Source: Gari tellinella (Eukaryota; Mollusca; Bivalvia; Cardiida; Psammobiidae). Taken from it: a stretch of 64,000 nt of DNA. The notes below the pieces were generated by a model that had not been told where the DNA came from, ran no database searches, and saw nothing but the letters and a program-made list of their open reading frames with translations. The position numbers and the translations under genes were made by a program. Numbering within the stretch: the first letter of the stretch is position 1; the number at the start of each line of letters is the position of its first letter. Where the stretch lies: NCBI GenBank assembly GCA_922989275.2, contig OV277869.1, positions 39,540,189 through 39,604,188 on the forward strand, read 5' to 3'. Shown piece after piece: positions 43,001-51,840 of the stretch.

Positions 43001-46000
43001 CAGGACAAAAAAAGAGTAATATACCAAGTTATAGTCTACTTTCAGTCCGAATGACCGCTCAACCGACTGTACATTTACTCCCCTGATCATTTAGCCATCT
43101 TGCCTACAATATTGAGCACTGCTAACATATGGCGCAGTCAAATGCAGCCGCAGTACCGACTCAGACCCTTCACAGGTACCCATGTTAACCCCTGGGTGGA
43201 GAGGAGCAATTCGCGGTACATGTCTTGCTCAAGGACATTCCTGTACATCATCGGGGACTCAGAAAAAATCCCCTAGTCAGACCGCTCGTCCGGCGTGGGA
43301 TCGAACTCACGACCCCTGGTACCGTAGTACTGCATCTTATGATATCTGGAGCCCTGATTTAACCCATTATAACAACATTTTAGAAAAGATCTAATGCTTA
43401 ATTTACCTTCTGAATTCATCATCTCCACTAATGATGCATCTGCAAGGTATGTTGTAGATTCACCATCTACCTCAAGAGTGATGTAAAATCTGTAAAATAT
43501 GTAAAAACAGTAGTTTTAATGTAATTTGCAAAGAAATCTTTAATTACTGTGGTATTTTACAAAATGTTAGGAAAAGTTGGGTTTTTTTACTTGGGAAAGG
43601 GGGCCGAATATCGCTTACCGGACCCCAAAAATGTCACAAAACTGGGCTGCCATAGAAATTAAATGTCATTCCAGTTTTATAGTTTTTGTTAGCGTCAAAC
43701 TCAAACTCAAAGGGGTCAAAACTTTAACTTGAGGACGAGTGACAAATTCCATTTCTTTTATCCCTGTATCATGATACTAGAAACAAGCTATTGGGCAATG
43801 GGTTAAGCGGGTTATGGTCAAAGCGTACCGATTCAAAACATACCATTTTTGGTCGAAGCGTACCACATAGAGGATAAAAGGATATACATATAGGGAAACA
43901 TTCAATTTGTTATAAGTTGATGCGAAGACAAAGCATTATCTTTGAAAATTTAGTAATTAGGAACACATTTGCCATTATGGTCATCAGTTCACAATGTTTC
44001 AAAATATTAATATTAGTGTCAGTGTCAACAATTATGTTGATCCTGACAATTCTGTTTTCCAGTGCTACGTCATACTCTGTCTGTTTACACTTAGCGAGCA
44101 TGCGCACTCGGGGACAACAAACCCGAAATCTACATATAAGCTAGTATACAGCGTCGCTTTTCATCTCATTCATTTTTACGCATTATTATCTGAATAGGTC
44201 CTATGAATACTACAAAGGTCTTACATAAGTTGCAAAAGCGTGATTTTACCGAAAATAAGATTTAATTTTTTCTCCAAGTAAGACCGACGCCATCCGAATG
44301 AAGGACCAAGAGTATGCATATGACATTAAATGCCCACGGATGACTGGAAAAGAGAATATGCCGCCATATACGGCTTCTTATCAGGATCCAAACTGCTTGA
44401 AAATAATTTGAGCACCTATCATGCAATAGATAGTCTTTCTTTATGCAGCTTCTGATCAGGATCCAAATTGATCAAAAAGTAATAGTAATAGTCACTACCA
44501 GATATATTTAACAAGGGCCACCATGGCCCTAAATCGCTCACCTGGTTCACCATATAAAACTTGACCTATAGTGACCTAGATTACGACTGGACATGACTCA
44601 CAATAAACCTCTAGAGTGTAAACAAGAATTTTCTAAGCTTTGACCTAGTGACCTAGATTTTGACCAGACAGAATCCATGTTTGATTTTGACCTATACTCA
44701 ACAAAAATAGAAACGTCCCACATTTTGAACGGACATATCTCTGACGTTATTTAAGTTATACATCAAGTTAATGTACTTATGGGATACTGGTTAGTTGGAG
44801 TTACACATGTGTAAAGTTTTCACAAAATAACACAGATAAAAACCGCTAACGTAACGGAATGATGATTTGCACGTTTTGCACGTGCACGGTACACGCGACG
44901 CGTTTCAATGAAGTAATTATGTCACCGTCGTAAAATACACACGACACATGGTAATAAAAAAATTGAAAAAAACCCATATGAATTCAATTATTGCATCATG
45001 CCACGCTCGTCTGAATTTGAAAGAAATCAGGCAATGACGGCCATTGACGTCGCCCGCTGGTTCGGCTGCTATAGAGAAACCAAACGGAGGTTTGCGACCC
45101 GGTACCATCAGACTGGGACTGTTCACAATCGTTTTTGCCTTGGTCATCCCGTTTTTCCTCCGTCAGAACTGATCACTACGGCACGTTAACGCATTAACGT
45201 CTACGTCATTTTCCAGCCACCGGAACGGCTTGTGAACACGGTGAGTCATCACAAACCTTTGTAATCGCTTGCAATCCAACGCTAAACCAATCAGAGCATG
45301 AAGCCCATAATCCGGTCAAATTTGGACGACACGTCACCGTGGGCTAAATTATCTGTCGTCACGACGTCATTTGAAATTGAAGCAAACTGGCTGTTACCAA
45401 GTTCTTTTTATCTTGATTCATACTTAACAATTCAGATGGTAGACTACGCAAATTGATTACATTTAAGATTTAGCATTCAATATTTGACACAGACCTCACA
45501 TTAAGAGTGAATGTCTGACGTTCTCATTAAACGTTACGCTACGCTGTAGAAATGAAGCGTATATTGGTGCAAATGGTGGCCGTAACGATATTAATCTTAC
45601 TGAATAAAATTTGGGACTTTTTATGAGAATTCAGTAATCAACTAAACATTTTTAAAAAAACAAACATTTATTCAGATTTTTTATTTTGACCCCTACCAAC
45701 TTCTTCACTACATCACTCGAAAAGTTTTTTTCTCAGCAATATGAGGTCAACTGATATGGATTCAAAAATGAATGATCTTCATTTTCTGTATAGGTTTTAC
45801 TACCATCAACCTTATAACTTTCAAGAAAATGTCCCTGTAATAGGGTGGGACGTTTCTATTTTTGCTCAGTATAGATTCGATGTAAGGAAACATTCTGAAA
45901 ATATTTCATACAGATCTAATGAGATTTGTAGCCTCTAGAGGGTTAATACTGTTTTTCTTTGATTTGACCTTGTGACCCAGTTTCTGACCAGACATGATCC

Positions 46001-47050
46001 ATATTTATACTTGACCTAGATATCAATTAGGCAAACATTCTGACCAAGTTTCATCAAGATCCAATGAAATTTGTAGTCTATAGAGAAATCACAATGTTTG
46101 TCTACAATTTGACCTAGTGACCTAGTTTTTGACCAGACATGACCCACATTCACACTTGACCTATATATCAATGAGGAAAACATTTTGACCAAGTGTCATG
46201 AAGATCGGATGAGATTTGTAGCTTCTAGAGTGTTAACAAGGTTTTCCTATATGATTTGACCTAGTGACCTAGTTTATGACCCGACATAACTCATATTCAA
46301 ACTTGATCTAGATATCAATTAGGCAAACATTCTGACCAAGTAACATAATAATCCAATGAGATTTGTAGCCTCTAGAGTGTTCACAAGGTTTTTCGATGAT
46401 TTGACCTTGTGACCTAGTTGTTGACCGGACATAACCCATATTTAAACTTGACCTAGATATCAATTAGGCAAACATTTTGATTAAGTTTCATTAAGATCCA
46501 ATGAGATTTGTAGCCTCTAGAGTGTTCACAAGGTTTTTCTATAATTTGACCTAGTGACCTAGTTTTTGACCCGACATAACCCACATTCAAACTTGACCTA
46601 TATTTCATCAAGACAAACATTGTCATCAAGTTTCATGAAGATCGGATGAAATTTGTAGCCGCTAGAGTGTTCACAACCAATTGTGGACGGACGGACAGAC
46701 AGACGATGGACGACGGACATCCAGCGATCCTAAAAGCTCACCTTGGCACTTCGTGCCAGGTGAGCTAAAAAGCATTAAAGCAAATATAGTCTGTTCTAAA
46801 ACTAAGTGTCAATAATTGTGGATCTTAAACTCTACACGGCTTCTGATAACGATCTAAAATGTATGAAAGCAACTCTTTCATCCGTTAAAACTAAAAGGTG
46901 GCTTTTGATCAACTAGCTTTTCTTGAAAAGTCGTCTGTTCTAAAAGTTTAAACACGGAATTATACAAAACGGAATAGCAACTCACTTTTTGCCTCGTTGT
47001 CCGTCATTTGTGGGGTGAAAATTTACCGACTCGGGTGTTTTTATTGACAT
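39908..47050 (-). CDS. Four-exon gene for a 111-residue protein of unknown function
   Basis: The coding exons, in transcript order, are 47050-46986 (65 nt), 43489-43407 (83 nt), 40679-40639 (41 nt) and 40054-39908 (147 nt with TGA). They total 336 nt, or 112 codons. Each junction is GT-AG and the phases agree: exon 1 leaves two bases, exon 2 supplies one and leaves one, exon 3 supplies two and ends in phase 0. No stop interrupts the joined frame. The protein starts MSIKTPESVNF, has a strand-like middle part (FYITLEVDGES), then a charged probable helix or coiled coil (KRMRKELEDEGKAMKSLEHL), a Gln/Thr-rich stretch and an acidic tail ending TEDSHS. No signal peptide or membrane segment is visible. 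I do not recognise the family. Introns of 3496, 2727 and 584 bp hold many mobile elements. The exact phase match is strong support; exon 3 is the least certain because it is short and its acceptor borders a repeat. Confidence 0.72.
40639..40679 (-). CDS. Exon 3 of the 111-residue gene, 41 nt
   Basis: The exon is read from an AG at 40681-40680 to the donor CAG/GTAAAA. It encodes GYYGYKVCILRANQ when joined to the G left by exon 2, and it ends in phase 0 as exon 4 needs. Without it exons 2 and 4 are out of frame. The acceptor's upstream sequence is the arm of a family A/C palindrome that starts two bases away, so the pyrimidine tract would have to come from the repeat. Confidence 0.6.
40682..40745. 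repeat. A/C palindromic core inside intron 2
   Basis: GCAAACAGTTTGGATCCTAA, TGGGATGCCAGG and GGTGTCTTATTAGAATCC. It ends two bases from the exon 3 acceptor. A second worn core is at 40888-40955 (GCAAACAGCTTGGATCC). Its outer arms cannot be assigned. Confidence 0.6.
41050..41275 (+). mobile_element. Family D element in intron 2
   Basis: TTTATTCTTCCAATAAAGAA, then AAAGCAGGTTGAAGGTAAAG, core CAGAATGTGCC/GGCGCATTCTAC and CCTGCTTTAAGTGGTCACC. TTAA borders are worn. Confidence 0.65.
41330..41890. repeat. Tandem array, four units near 150 bp
   Basis: AAGGTCAAGGTCACAGAGA with TTGTGTCTTGCACATCTACT recurs at about 41511, 41667 and 41814, with an older unit from 41344. It lies in intron 2. It looks like the inner part of an H-type element without the terminal hairpins. 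Confidence 0.75.
41890..42371. other. Intron 2 sequence, nothing recognised
   Basis: No exon with fitting phase was found here. Confidence 0.4.
42372..42923 (+). mobile_element. Element H, short copy in intron 2
   Basis: AACAAGGGCCACTATGGCCC start, TCGCTCACCTGG, three units of about 146 bp (TTGACCTAGTGACCTAG...), then CCAGGTGAGCTAAAAAA. The GACGGACG segment and end hairpin have been deleted. Confidence 0.75.
43016..43345 (-). repeat. SINE-like repeat in intron 2
   Basis: The 90 bp at 43016-43105 match 2347-2433. The rest has GGGTGGAGAGGAGCAATT, CTTGCTCAAGGACA and, on the minus strand, GTGAGTTCGATCCCACG, a tRNA-type B box. I recall the GGGTGGAGAGGAGC segment as widespread in molluscs. Confidence 0.55.
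43407..43489 (-). CDS. Exon 2 of the 111-residue gene
   Basis: The acceptor is ATTTTACAG and the donor is GAAG/GTAAAT. Only one of the three frames is open across the 83 nt, and it matches the phase left by exon 1: the first base completes an AAA lysine codon. It encodes FYITLEVDGESTTYLADASL and a further seven residues, with a strand-like hydrophobic pattern. Confidence 0.72.
43490..44509. other. Intron 1, mostly unplaced; two half cores
   Basis: Half cores with TCAGGATCCAAAC occur at 44388 and 44457. A D-like tip (CAAGCTATTGGGCAATGGGT) lies near 43788. No further exon with matching phase seen. Confidence 0.4.
44695..45871 (+). mobile_element. Tc1-like DNA transposon, internally deleted, 1177 bp
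   Basis: Terminal repeats TACTCAACAAAAATAGAAAC and, inverted, TACTGAGCAAAAATAGAAAC; TGGGACG continues both. TA is duplicated at 44693-44694 and 45872-45873, and removing the element restores GACCTAGATTCGATG of the host H repeat. A remnant of a Tc1 transposase is inside. Confidence 0.85.
44998..45300 (+). pseudogene. Tc1-type transposase, N-terminal remnant
   Basis: Starts MPRSSEFERNQAMTAIDVAR and goes on to RYHQTGTVHNR and a GHP motif: the helix-turn-helix DNA-binding part and the GRP-like linker of Tc1-family transposases. The frame stops at TAA (45187-45189), and worn residues can be followed for about 30 codons. The DDE catalytic domain is deleted, so it cannot catalyse transposition. Confidence 0.7.
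46800..46965. repeat. Worn C fragment in intron 1
   Basis: ATTGTGGATCTTAAACTC, CGGCTTCTGATAACGATC and a short CTTTCATCCGTTAAAACTAA; degenerate. Confidence 0.35.
46986..47050 (-). CDS. Exon 1 of the 111-residue gene, with start codon
   Basis: The ATG at 47050-47048 follows AAA, giving an A at -3. The frame runs 21 codons plus two bases (AA) to a consensus donor GTGAGT at 46985 downward. The frame is also closed upstream by stops, so this is the only sensible start. The leader contains a short inverted repeat and a CpG-rich stretch. Confidence 0.7.
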
Positions 47051-47089
47051 TTTATAGAATATAAATGACTTGGTGTACATTCCTATCAA

Positions 47090-47230
47090 TTCACGGGAAT
47101 ATAAACCCGTGAACAATGCTTCGAAACAGACATTTATCAAATTAACTACCGATAGAAATTCTCTTATCAAGTCTCGCTAGTCTCGTATGCGCCGCACGAG
47201 ATTTGCGATATAGCGCGAGGTTTCAATTCC
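47090..47230 (-). promoter_or_regulatory. Candidate promoter and leader of the 111-residue gene
   Basis: Just upstream of the start codon lies a CpG-rich patch (about 47172-47225, with GCGCCGCACGAG and TAGCGCGAGG) that contrasts with the AT-rich, repeat-filled surroundings. Between it and the ATG is an exact inverted repeat, TTCACGGG and CCCGTGAA, separated by eight bases at 47090-47113. Both fit a promoter or leader, but no start site can be read from sequence alone. Confidence 0.35.
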
Positions 47231-47265
47231 GTCAGTGTATAATTCTGTGGTTTAAACTAATAAAA

Positions 47266-47340
47266 AAATGTCAACCATTGTGGATCCTGATCAGATGCCG
47301 CTTTACGCGGCTTCTGATAAGGATCCAAAAGGCTTGACAA
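47266..47340. repeat. C core upstream of the 111-residue gene
   Basis: TGTGGATCCTGATCAGATGC, CGCTTTACGCGG and CTTCTGATAAGGATCC. Outer arms not seen. It lies about 220 bp upstream of the start codon. Confidence 0.55.
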
Positions 47341-47589
47341 GTTGCATCCGTGAAAAGATGGTTACCGACTGTCACTTTCTCCCCCACCCACTCCGTAACG
47401 AGCTAAGGCTGGGCAATATTATAAGTTTTCATAAGGCCGTATTACTGATTCATCAACGAAATTCAGTACATAAAACATTAATAAATTACATAGAGAATTT
47501 GACTGATCAGTTGAAATTGTGTATGTTGGAGTAAATTACGAAAATTTGACATTTTTACTTACAAACTGCTGCCGACTTTTGGAACTAAA

Positions 47590-48374
47590 GGGCCCGTTCG
47601 ATTCACTGTTGACAGACGGAACATCAATCGAATGCAGTGGAACAGTGTTCCGGACATGTTCCAACTGTTCTGGTTTTCGAGGTGGTGCAGTCGGAACAGT
47701 GACGTCATCAACATGACGGCAATCGGAGCAATTGGAGACGCCAGATTTTTTATAAATGTTGCTTTGGAGTGTTTTGTCACCACTCCTGAAGCAACATTCA
47801 AGCACAAATGTGCACAGTCAGTTAAAAGTATCAGCCCCGTCCTGTATATTAATTTTTTGGGTAAAATTGGCCAGCGGAATTTCAACAATTGCATCAAAAC
47901 CTTAACTGACACCAACCCCGATGCACAAGTACATGACATATTTTTATCTAATTTTTATACCGGGTTTCTTGTTGGTTATACCAATTTTTTATATGATATA
48001 GTAAAAAACGAACATTATTTTACAAAAATAAATGTGTCAAGTTCCTGTGCTCCGACACAGACGTGGCTACATTATAAGCGCTACAATTTGACTGGTGCAC
48101 ACATGTTCTTCAGTATAATGAGGATGAAAATGGTGATCATTTTAAGAAATTTAGCCAGTGGTACTAATTTAGTGCTGCTCTTTGATTCAAAACTATTCTC
48201 TGGACGGGATAGCAAGAAAAACAGTAACAACTTTGGGTTAACTGCAATCATTATTTTATTTTGACGCCATTTTGAATTTTCAACTTCCTGTTCTAAATAG
48301 AAAAATTGCGTTCGATTGAGAGCTGTTCTGGAACAGGTTTGGATCGTGTTCCGGACAGTGAATCGAACGGGCCC
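47590..48374. mobile_element. 785-bp inverted-repeat element ending GGGCCCGTTCG
   Basis: GGGCCCGTTCGATTCACTGT at 47590-47609 is repeated exactly inverted at 48355-48374. Subterminal words GTTCCGGACA and GTTCTGGAAC occur near both ends. The ends recall PIF/Harbinger elements, but no clear 3-bp duplication is seen. A 210-codon frame (47632-48264, plus) starts within 25 bp of the left repeat and has no motif I know. Confidence 0.7.
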
Positions 48375-48942
48375 CGTCCTGTTGTATCGCTCCGCGCACG
48401 GCGCGACCCCACTTCTTAGCATAATTTCTATTTGAGTTTTTCTTGTAATTGTTTTTATCACAAATACAATTTTTTTTAAGCGTACCTGAGTGGATTTATG
48501 CTCCAGACCTACTTTCTACGTTTTATGTGATAAATTAGTTAAGCAATCGCCCATATATTCAGGGTCTATTTGTTATTACGTCATACTCGGAATATTATAG
48601 CTGTTATAAGGTATCAAAGTCGACTACAATATTGCCTGTTTTAAGCGAGCATGCAATGAGGAAGCAAAGTGCACATTAAAGACAGATGGCTTTTTATTCA
48701 GGTCAGATGTAGTGAATAACGGTCTTATGGGAGCGGTCTGCATTTTTTCCAACCTGCAGTAAGCAGTCACCTGTCTTTGAAACCTAGATAACCTCATTTT
48801 GATGGTCGTTAAAGACCGACTGTAGCATGTGATACGATTGTTGAAATTCAGTACTGACATTGTGGCGTTGTCTGACGACAAACGCCACAAAAAGGGACTA
48901 ATCCAATATATAAGCATGGAAGAATCTACTGGGCATAAATGG
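48375..48942. other. Worn D sequence; otherwise empty
   Basis: 48640-48830 has AGGAAGCAAAGTGCAC and GGGAGCGGTCTGCATT with CCTGCAGTAAGCAGTCACCT, in line with a degraded D hairpin. The remainder is unplaced. Confidence 0.35.
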
Positions 48943-49027
48943 GTTGAGCTCTTGACATTTTTGGCGGAAACAGCTGATCAGGCGCTCGTCAGATCGGCTG
49001 TTTCCGCCCAAAACGTCTCGAGCTCAA
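48943..49027. repeat. Fold-back palindrome, 37-bp arms
   Basis: TTGAGCTC...TTGGCGGAAACAGC and GATC pair with GATCGGCTGTTTCCGCC and GAGCTCAA; about five mismatches; loop AGGCGCTCGTCA. Confidence 0.75.
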
Positions 49028-49071
49028 TATGTCGCCCTGTATCGCACCGACAACTTGTGGTGTGTATCTAT

Positions 49072-49286
49072 TTATCCCTTCACTGCCGTGACGTCATCAA
49101 CTTTTTACAAATGTCGTCTGCTGTTATTTCTTACATTTAAATTTTAGGTGTTTTGACTTGAGAATGTGTTTTTGAGTGTCAAACAGTTTTCATCCTGTTC
49201 AGACACCGCGTTACGCGGCGTCTGATTAGGATCAAAACTGTTTACAACTAAGCATTTTACTCGGGGTAAGTCATCGAAGGGGTAAA
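49072..49286 (-). mobile_element. Family C element, 215 bp
   Basis: TATCCCTTCACTGCCGTGAC left, GTCGTCTGC, core CTGTTCAGACACCGCGTTAC with GCGGCGTCTGATTAGG, right CATCGAAGGGGTAAAC. Confidence 0.65.
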
Positions 49287-49517
49287 CTAAAACACAAAAA
49301 AGCGATACACGAATATTTCAGTTTGGATCATATTCAAATGTTACACCACCTCTGAACAGTGTCCAAACTGAAAATTATATAATGATGTTCATGGCGATGA
49401 AAGGATTTACCCTTTTGCGCCCAGTGGATTCTTCCATACTTATATATTGGATTATCCATTTTTATCTAAGGGGTGATTGGTCTAAATTTTCAATTTCCTT
49501 TTTGTTTTATATTGAAA

Positions 49518-49615
49518 TTTCTATCAGTAAACAGTGTAGACTCTGGTTAGACGCGTCTGATCAAAGTCTACGCTGTTTGCATATGTCCCTATTATGGGAC
49601 GCTAGGAACAAATGG
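49518..49615. mobile_element. Family C core with hybrid stem, shortened
   Basis: GTAAACAGTGTAGACTCTGG, TTAGACGCGTCTGATC and AGTCTACGCTGTTTGCATAT. The stem is the AGACTC type and the apex is shortened to ACGCGT. Confidence 0.5.
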
Positions 49616-49627
49616 GTTATGTCTATT

Positions 49628-49903
49628 TTAAGTTTCCGTTTACCTCTAAAATACTTCTTTTTATGCCTTTATTTTATTCCTCCGCTGAAGAAAATAGTTA
49701 TCATTTTTACGGTTATGAATATAAACAAGAATAATTTTATTATATATACTGGCAGGTGGAAGCTTAAAGCAGGCTGAAAGTAAAGCAGAATGCGCCTGAT
49801 GGCGCATTCTGCTTTACTGTCAACCTGCTTTAAGTGACCACATATCTTAAATACTAGAAAAAGGCCATGGGGTTAAGGGTTAAGTTTCCGTCTACCTCTA
49901 AAA
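49628..49903 (+). mobile_element. Family D element between 24-bp direct repeats
   Basis: D landmarks TTATTCCTCCGCTGAAGAAA, AGCAGGCTGAAAGTAAAGCA, core GAATGCGCCTGATGGCGCAT, and the end GGGGTTAAGGGTTAA. TTAAGTTTCCGTTTACCTCT at 49628 recurs at 49880 with one change. Confidence 0.7.
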
Positions 49904-50299
49904 CGTCGCTAGCAGTATGGTTTTACGAGACATAGTGTCTTTGAAACATAAATATATTTCAGGGTTTTCTCTAAACGTGTTTGGCATACACAATAATTTG
50001 CCTTTTGGAAAGAGCTCGATGTTCCAGTGTCAACAGCAAATACATATTTGCCAACATGCTTAAAAGCATTGACTTATTAAGAGTGTCAACTCATATCAAT
50101 GCCAGCAGGCATCTACTGCAAATGAACTTAGTATGCGTATCACCTCTAAGGCTTCAATAAAATAAATAAGATATAGTTTATCAGGTACAGTTCGGTCTTA
50201 CACTTCTAAACTTGGGTGTGTTAATGTTACATGCTATTTAACAGGCGAATATCGAACATCGAACTCTTTTATCGCCAAAGAAATCAAAAGTTGTTTGCC
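49904..50299. other. No recognisable gene or repeat
   Basis: Unplaced AT-rich sequence. Confidence 0.4.
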
Positions 50300-50510
50300 C
50301 CCACATCGCCATATTGTCGTCTGCTTAAATATTGTTGTTTGCAATATCGTTTTTAAATTAGATTTGATGCAGTGTGACTGACGAAATTGCGACGCAAGTT
50401 GCAAACAGTTTGTGTCCTGATCAGTCGCCGCGTTACACAGCGTCTATTCTGGATCCAAATTGTGTGTAAAGTCGATTTTAGTTGTCAGCGGCCGTGAAAG
50501 GGCGAAACGC
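50300..50510 (-). mobile_element. Family C element
   Basis: CATATTGTCGTCTGCTTAAA, TTGCAAACAGTTTGTGTCCTGATC (read in parts), CGCCGCGTTACACAGCGTC, and GCGGCCGTGAAAGGGCGAAA near the right end. Confidence 0.55.
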
Positions 50511-50736
50511 TCTTCTTGTTTTCAATATTACAACGTAGGTTCGATAAGTAGTAATTTTTGTAAAAAAGAAAGTTCAACTTAAAAATCTTTTTGATTGTCA
50601 TATAGTTTTGGAAATATACTTAAGATATTTAGTAGGCCTAGAACGAATGTCTAATTTCTATTTAAGCATTTTTGAGGATTCTTAGAAATATACAGCGTAC
50701 CCCTCTCCAACGCCACTCAATGGGAGACATTATTAG

Positions 50737-50875
50737 TTATACAGTTTCTTCACAGTGCACATGAGGATTTCTTCCCGGCTGAGGTAAATCATGTTGCCCG
50801 AGCCGTTAGGCGAGGGTTACATGATTTTACCAGCCGGGAAGAAATCCACATGTACACTGTGAAGAAACTGTATAA
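50737..50875. repeat. 139-bp fold-back element nested in B
   Basis: TTATACAGTTTCTTCACAGT and GATTTCTTCCCGGCTG pair with CAGCCGGGAAGAAATC and CACTGTGAAGAAACTGTATA; arms near 58 bp, loop GCCCGAGCCGTTAGGCGAGG. Confidence 0.85.
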
Positions 50876-50883
50876 CGAATTTG

Positions 50884-51325
50884 TTATACTGCAAAGTTTT
50901 CACTGTTCAAACGAAATATTTCGGAATTTGTCGTGTACAGCGCTCATAATAACTATAACAAAATCGCGCCAAAGCAGATAACGTTGAGCGTAAATTTGTG
51001 ACGTCATATGTTTCTGACGTTGTTATTCATAAGAAAAATTGGCATATTCGGCGTCAAACTTTCCCAGAAATAATGCAACTGTTGAACGATCCAAAATGCG
51101 AATGGTTCTTAGCCGAAATGGAATTAAAACGGAGGATGCACGATTGAATGCACTCAATCCTGTCGAGCAATCGGCCATCTTATTTTCTGCAAAGCAAGAC
51201 TGAGGGACCTGTCAGCCAATGAAAACAGCTGCATTTCCATGTACCCTGTCAGCTCACAGGGTACATGGGATTACGTCTAGGGCTCGTTGACCAATGAAAA
51301 GTAAGGAATTTACTTTGCAGTATAA
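50884..51325. mobile_element. 442-bp element with TTATACTGCAAAGT ends
   Basis: TTATACTGCAAAGT at the left and ACTTTGCAGTATAA at the right are exact inverted copies. Inside is another perfect short palindrome, CATGTACCCTGTCAGC with CTCACAGGGTACATG near 51238. The first bases TTATAC resemble those of the adjacent fold-back. Non-coding. Confidence 0.7.
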
Positions 51326-51840
51326 TAAAATTGTGTGTGTTGTTCGGTGGGATTCGTTATAGGGAGAGGAATTTGCAAACAGCTTGAATCCAGATCAGAC
51401 GCCGCGTTACGCGCCTCTGATCTGGATTCAAGCTGTTTGTCACTCGTCGTTAAGCATTTGTTCTGCCAAAATGTCCTTTATGTAACTTTGAGAAGACCAG
51501 CAGACGCCACTGTCAAACAGACGACGTTGCAGTCGTGAATAGGTTGGACATAATAGGCCTGTTTAGGGAACTGCGACAAGGGTCGTTGTAGGGAGGGAGC
51601 CGTTGTTAAGAGGGCCTTTGTAGGGAGGGAGCACTGTAATAAAATTACACCAGTTAGAATAAAATATATTTTATACAATGACAATGACAAAGTTTATTTG
51701 ATATATGGCCAACGGCCCAAATCAACAACATATAAACATATATAAAGGAACATGGTTTTTATGTGGTGAGTTAATCGGTTATCAAACTCAGTACATTATT
51801 TTTCCTATTGTAACAGCAAAATAATCATTCGTATTGCAGG

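Larger units (their letters stand above)
44510..46771 (+). mobile_element. Element H in intron 1, split by a Tc1-like element
   Basis: AACAAGGGCCACCATGGCCC start and GGCACTTCGTGCC hairpin with AGGTGAGCTAAAAAG end. Units of about 146 bp carry TTGACCTAGTGACCTAG, GACATGACCCA and GATTTGTAGCC. Just before the end, GACGGACGGACAGACAGACG. The 1177-bp Tc1-like insertion interrupts it after GACCTA. Confidence 0.8.
50691..51638 (+). mobile_element. Family B element interrupted by 600 bp
   Basis: TACAGCGTACCCCTCTCC left up to GGGAGACAT at 50730; resumes at TTGTGTGTGTTGTTCGG near 51331; core GACGCCGCGTTACGCGCCTC; right end GAGGGAGCACTGTA. The interruption contains two separate palindromic elements. Confidence 0.75.

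Noticed and set aside
45290..45400. Separate gene in the Tc1-like element
   Set aside because: Lies within the element; the frames are broken and only the transposase N-terminal part is recognisable.
47632..48264. 210-codon open frame as a protein gene
   Set aside because: No known motif, overlaps an open frame on the other strand, and lies wholly in a short inverted-repeat element; left as part of the element.
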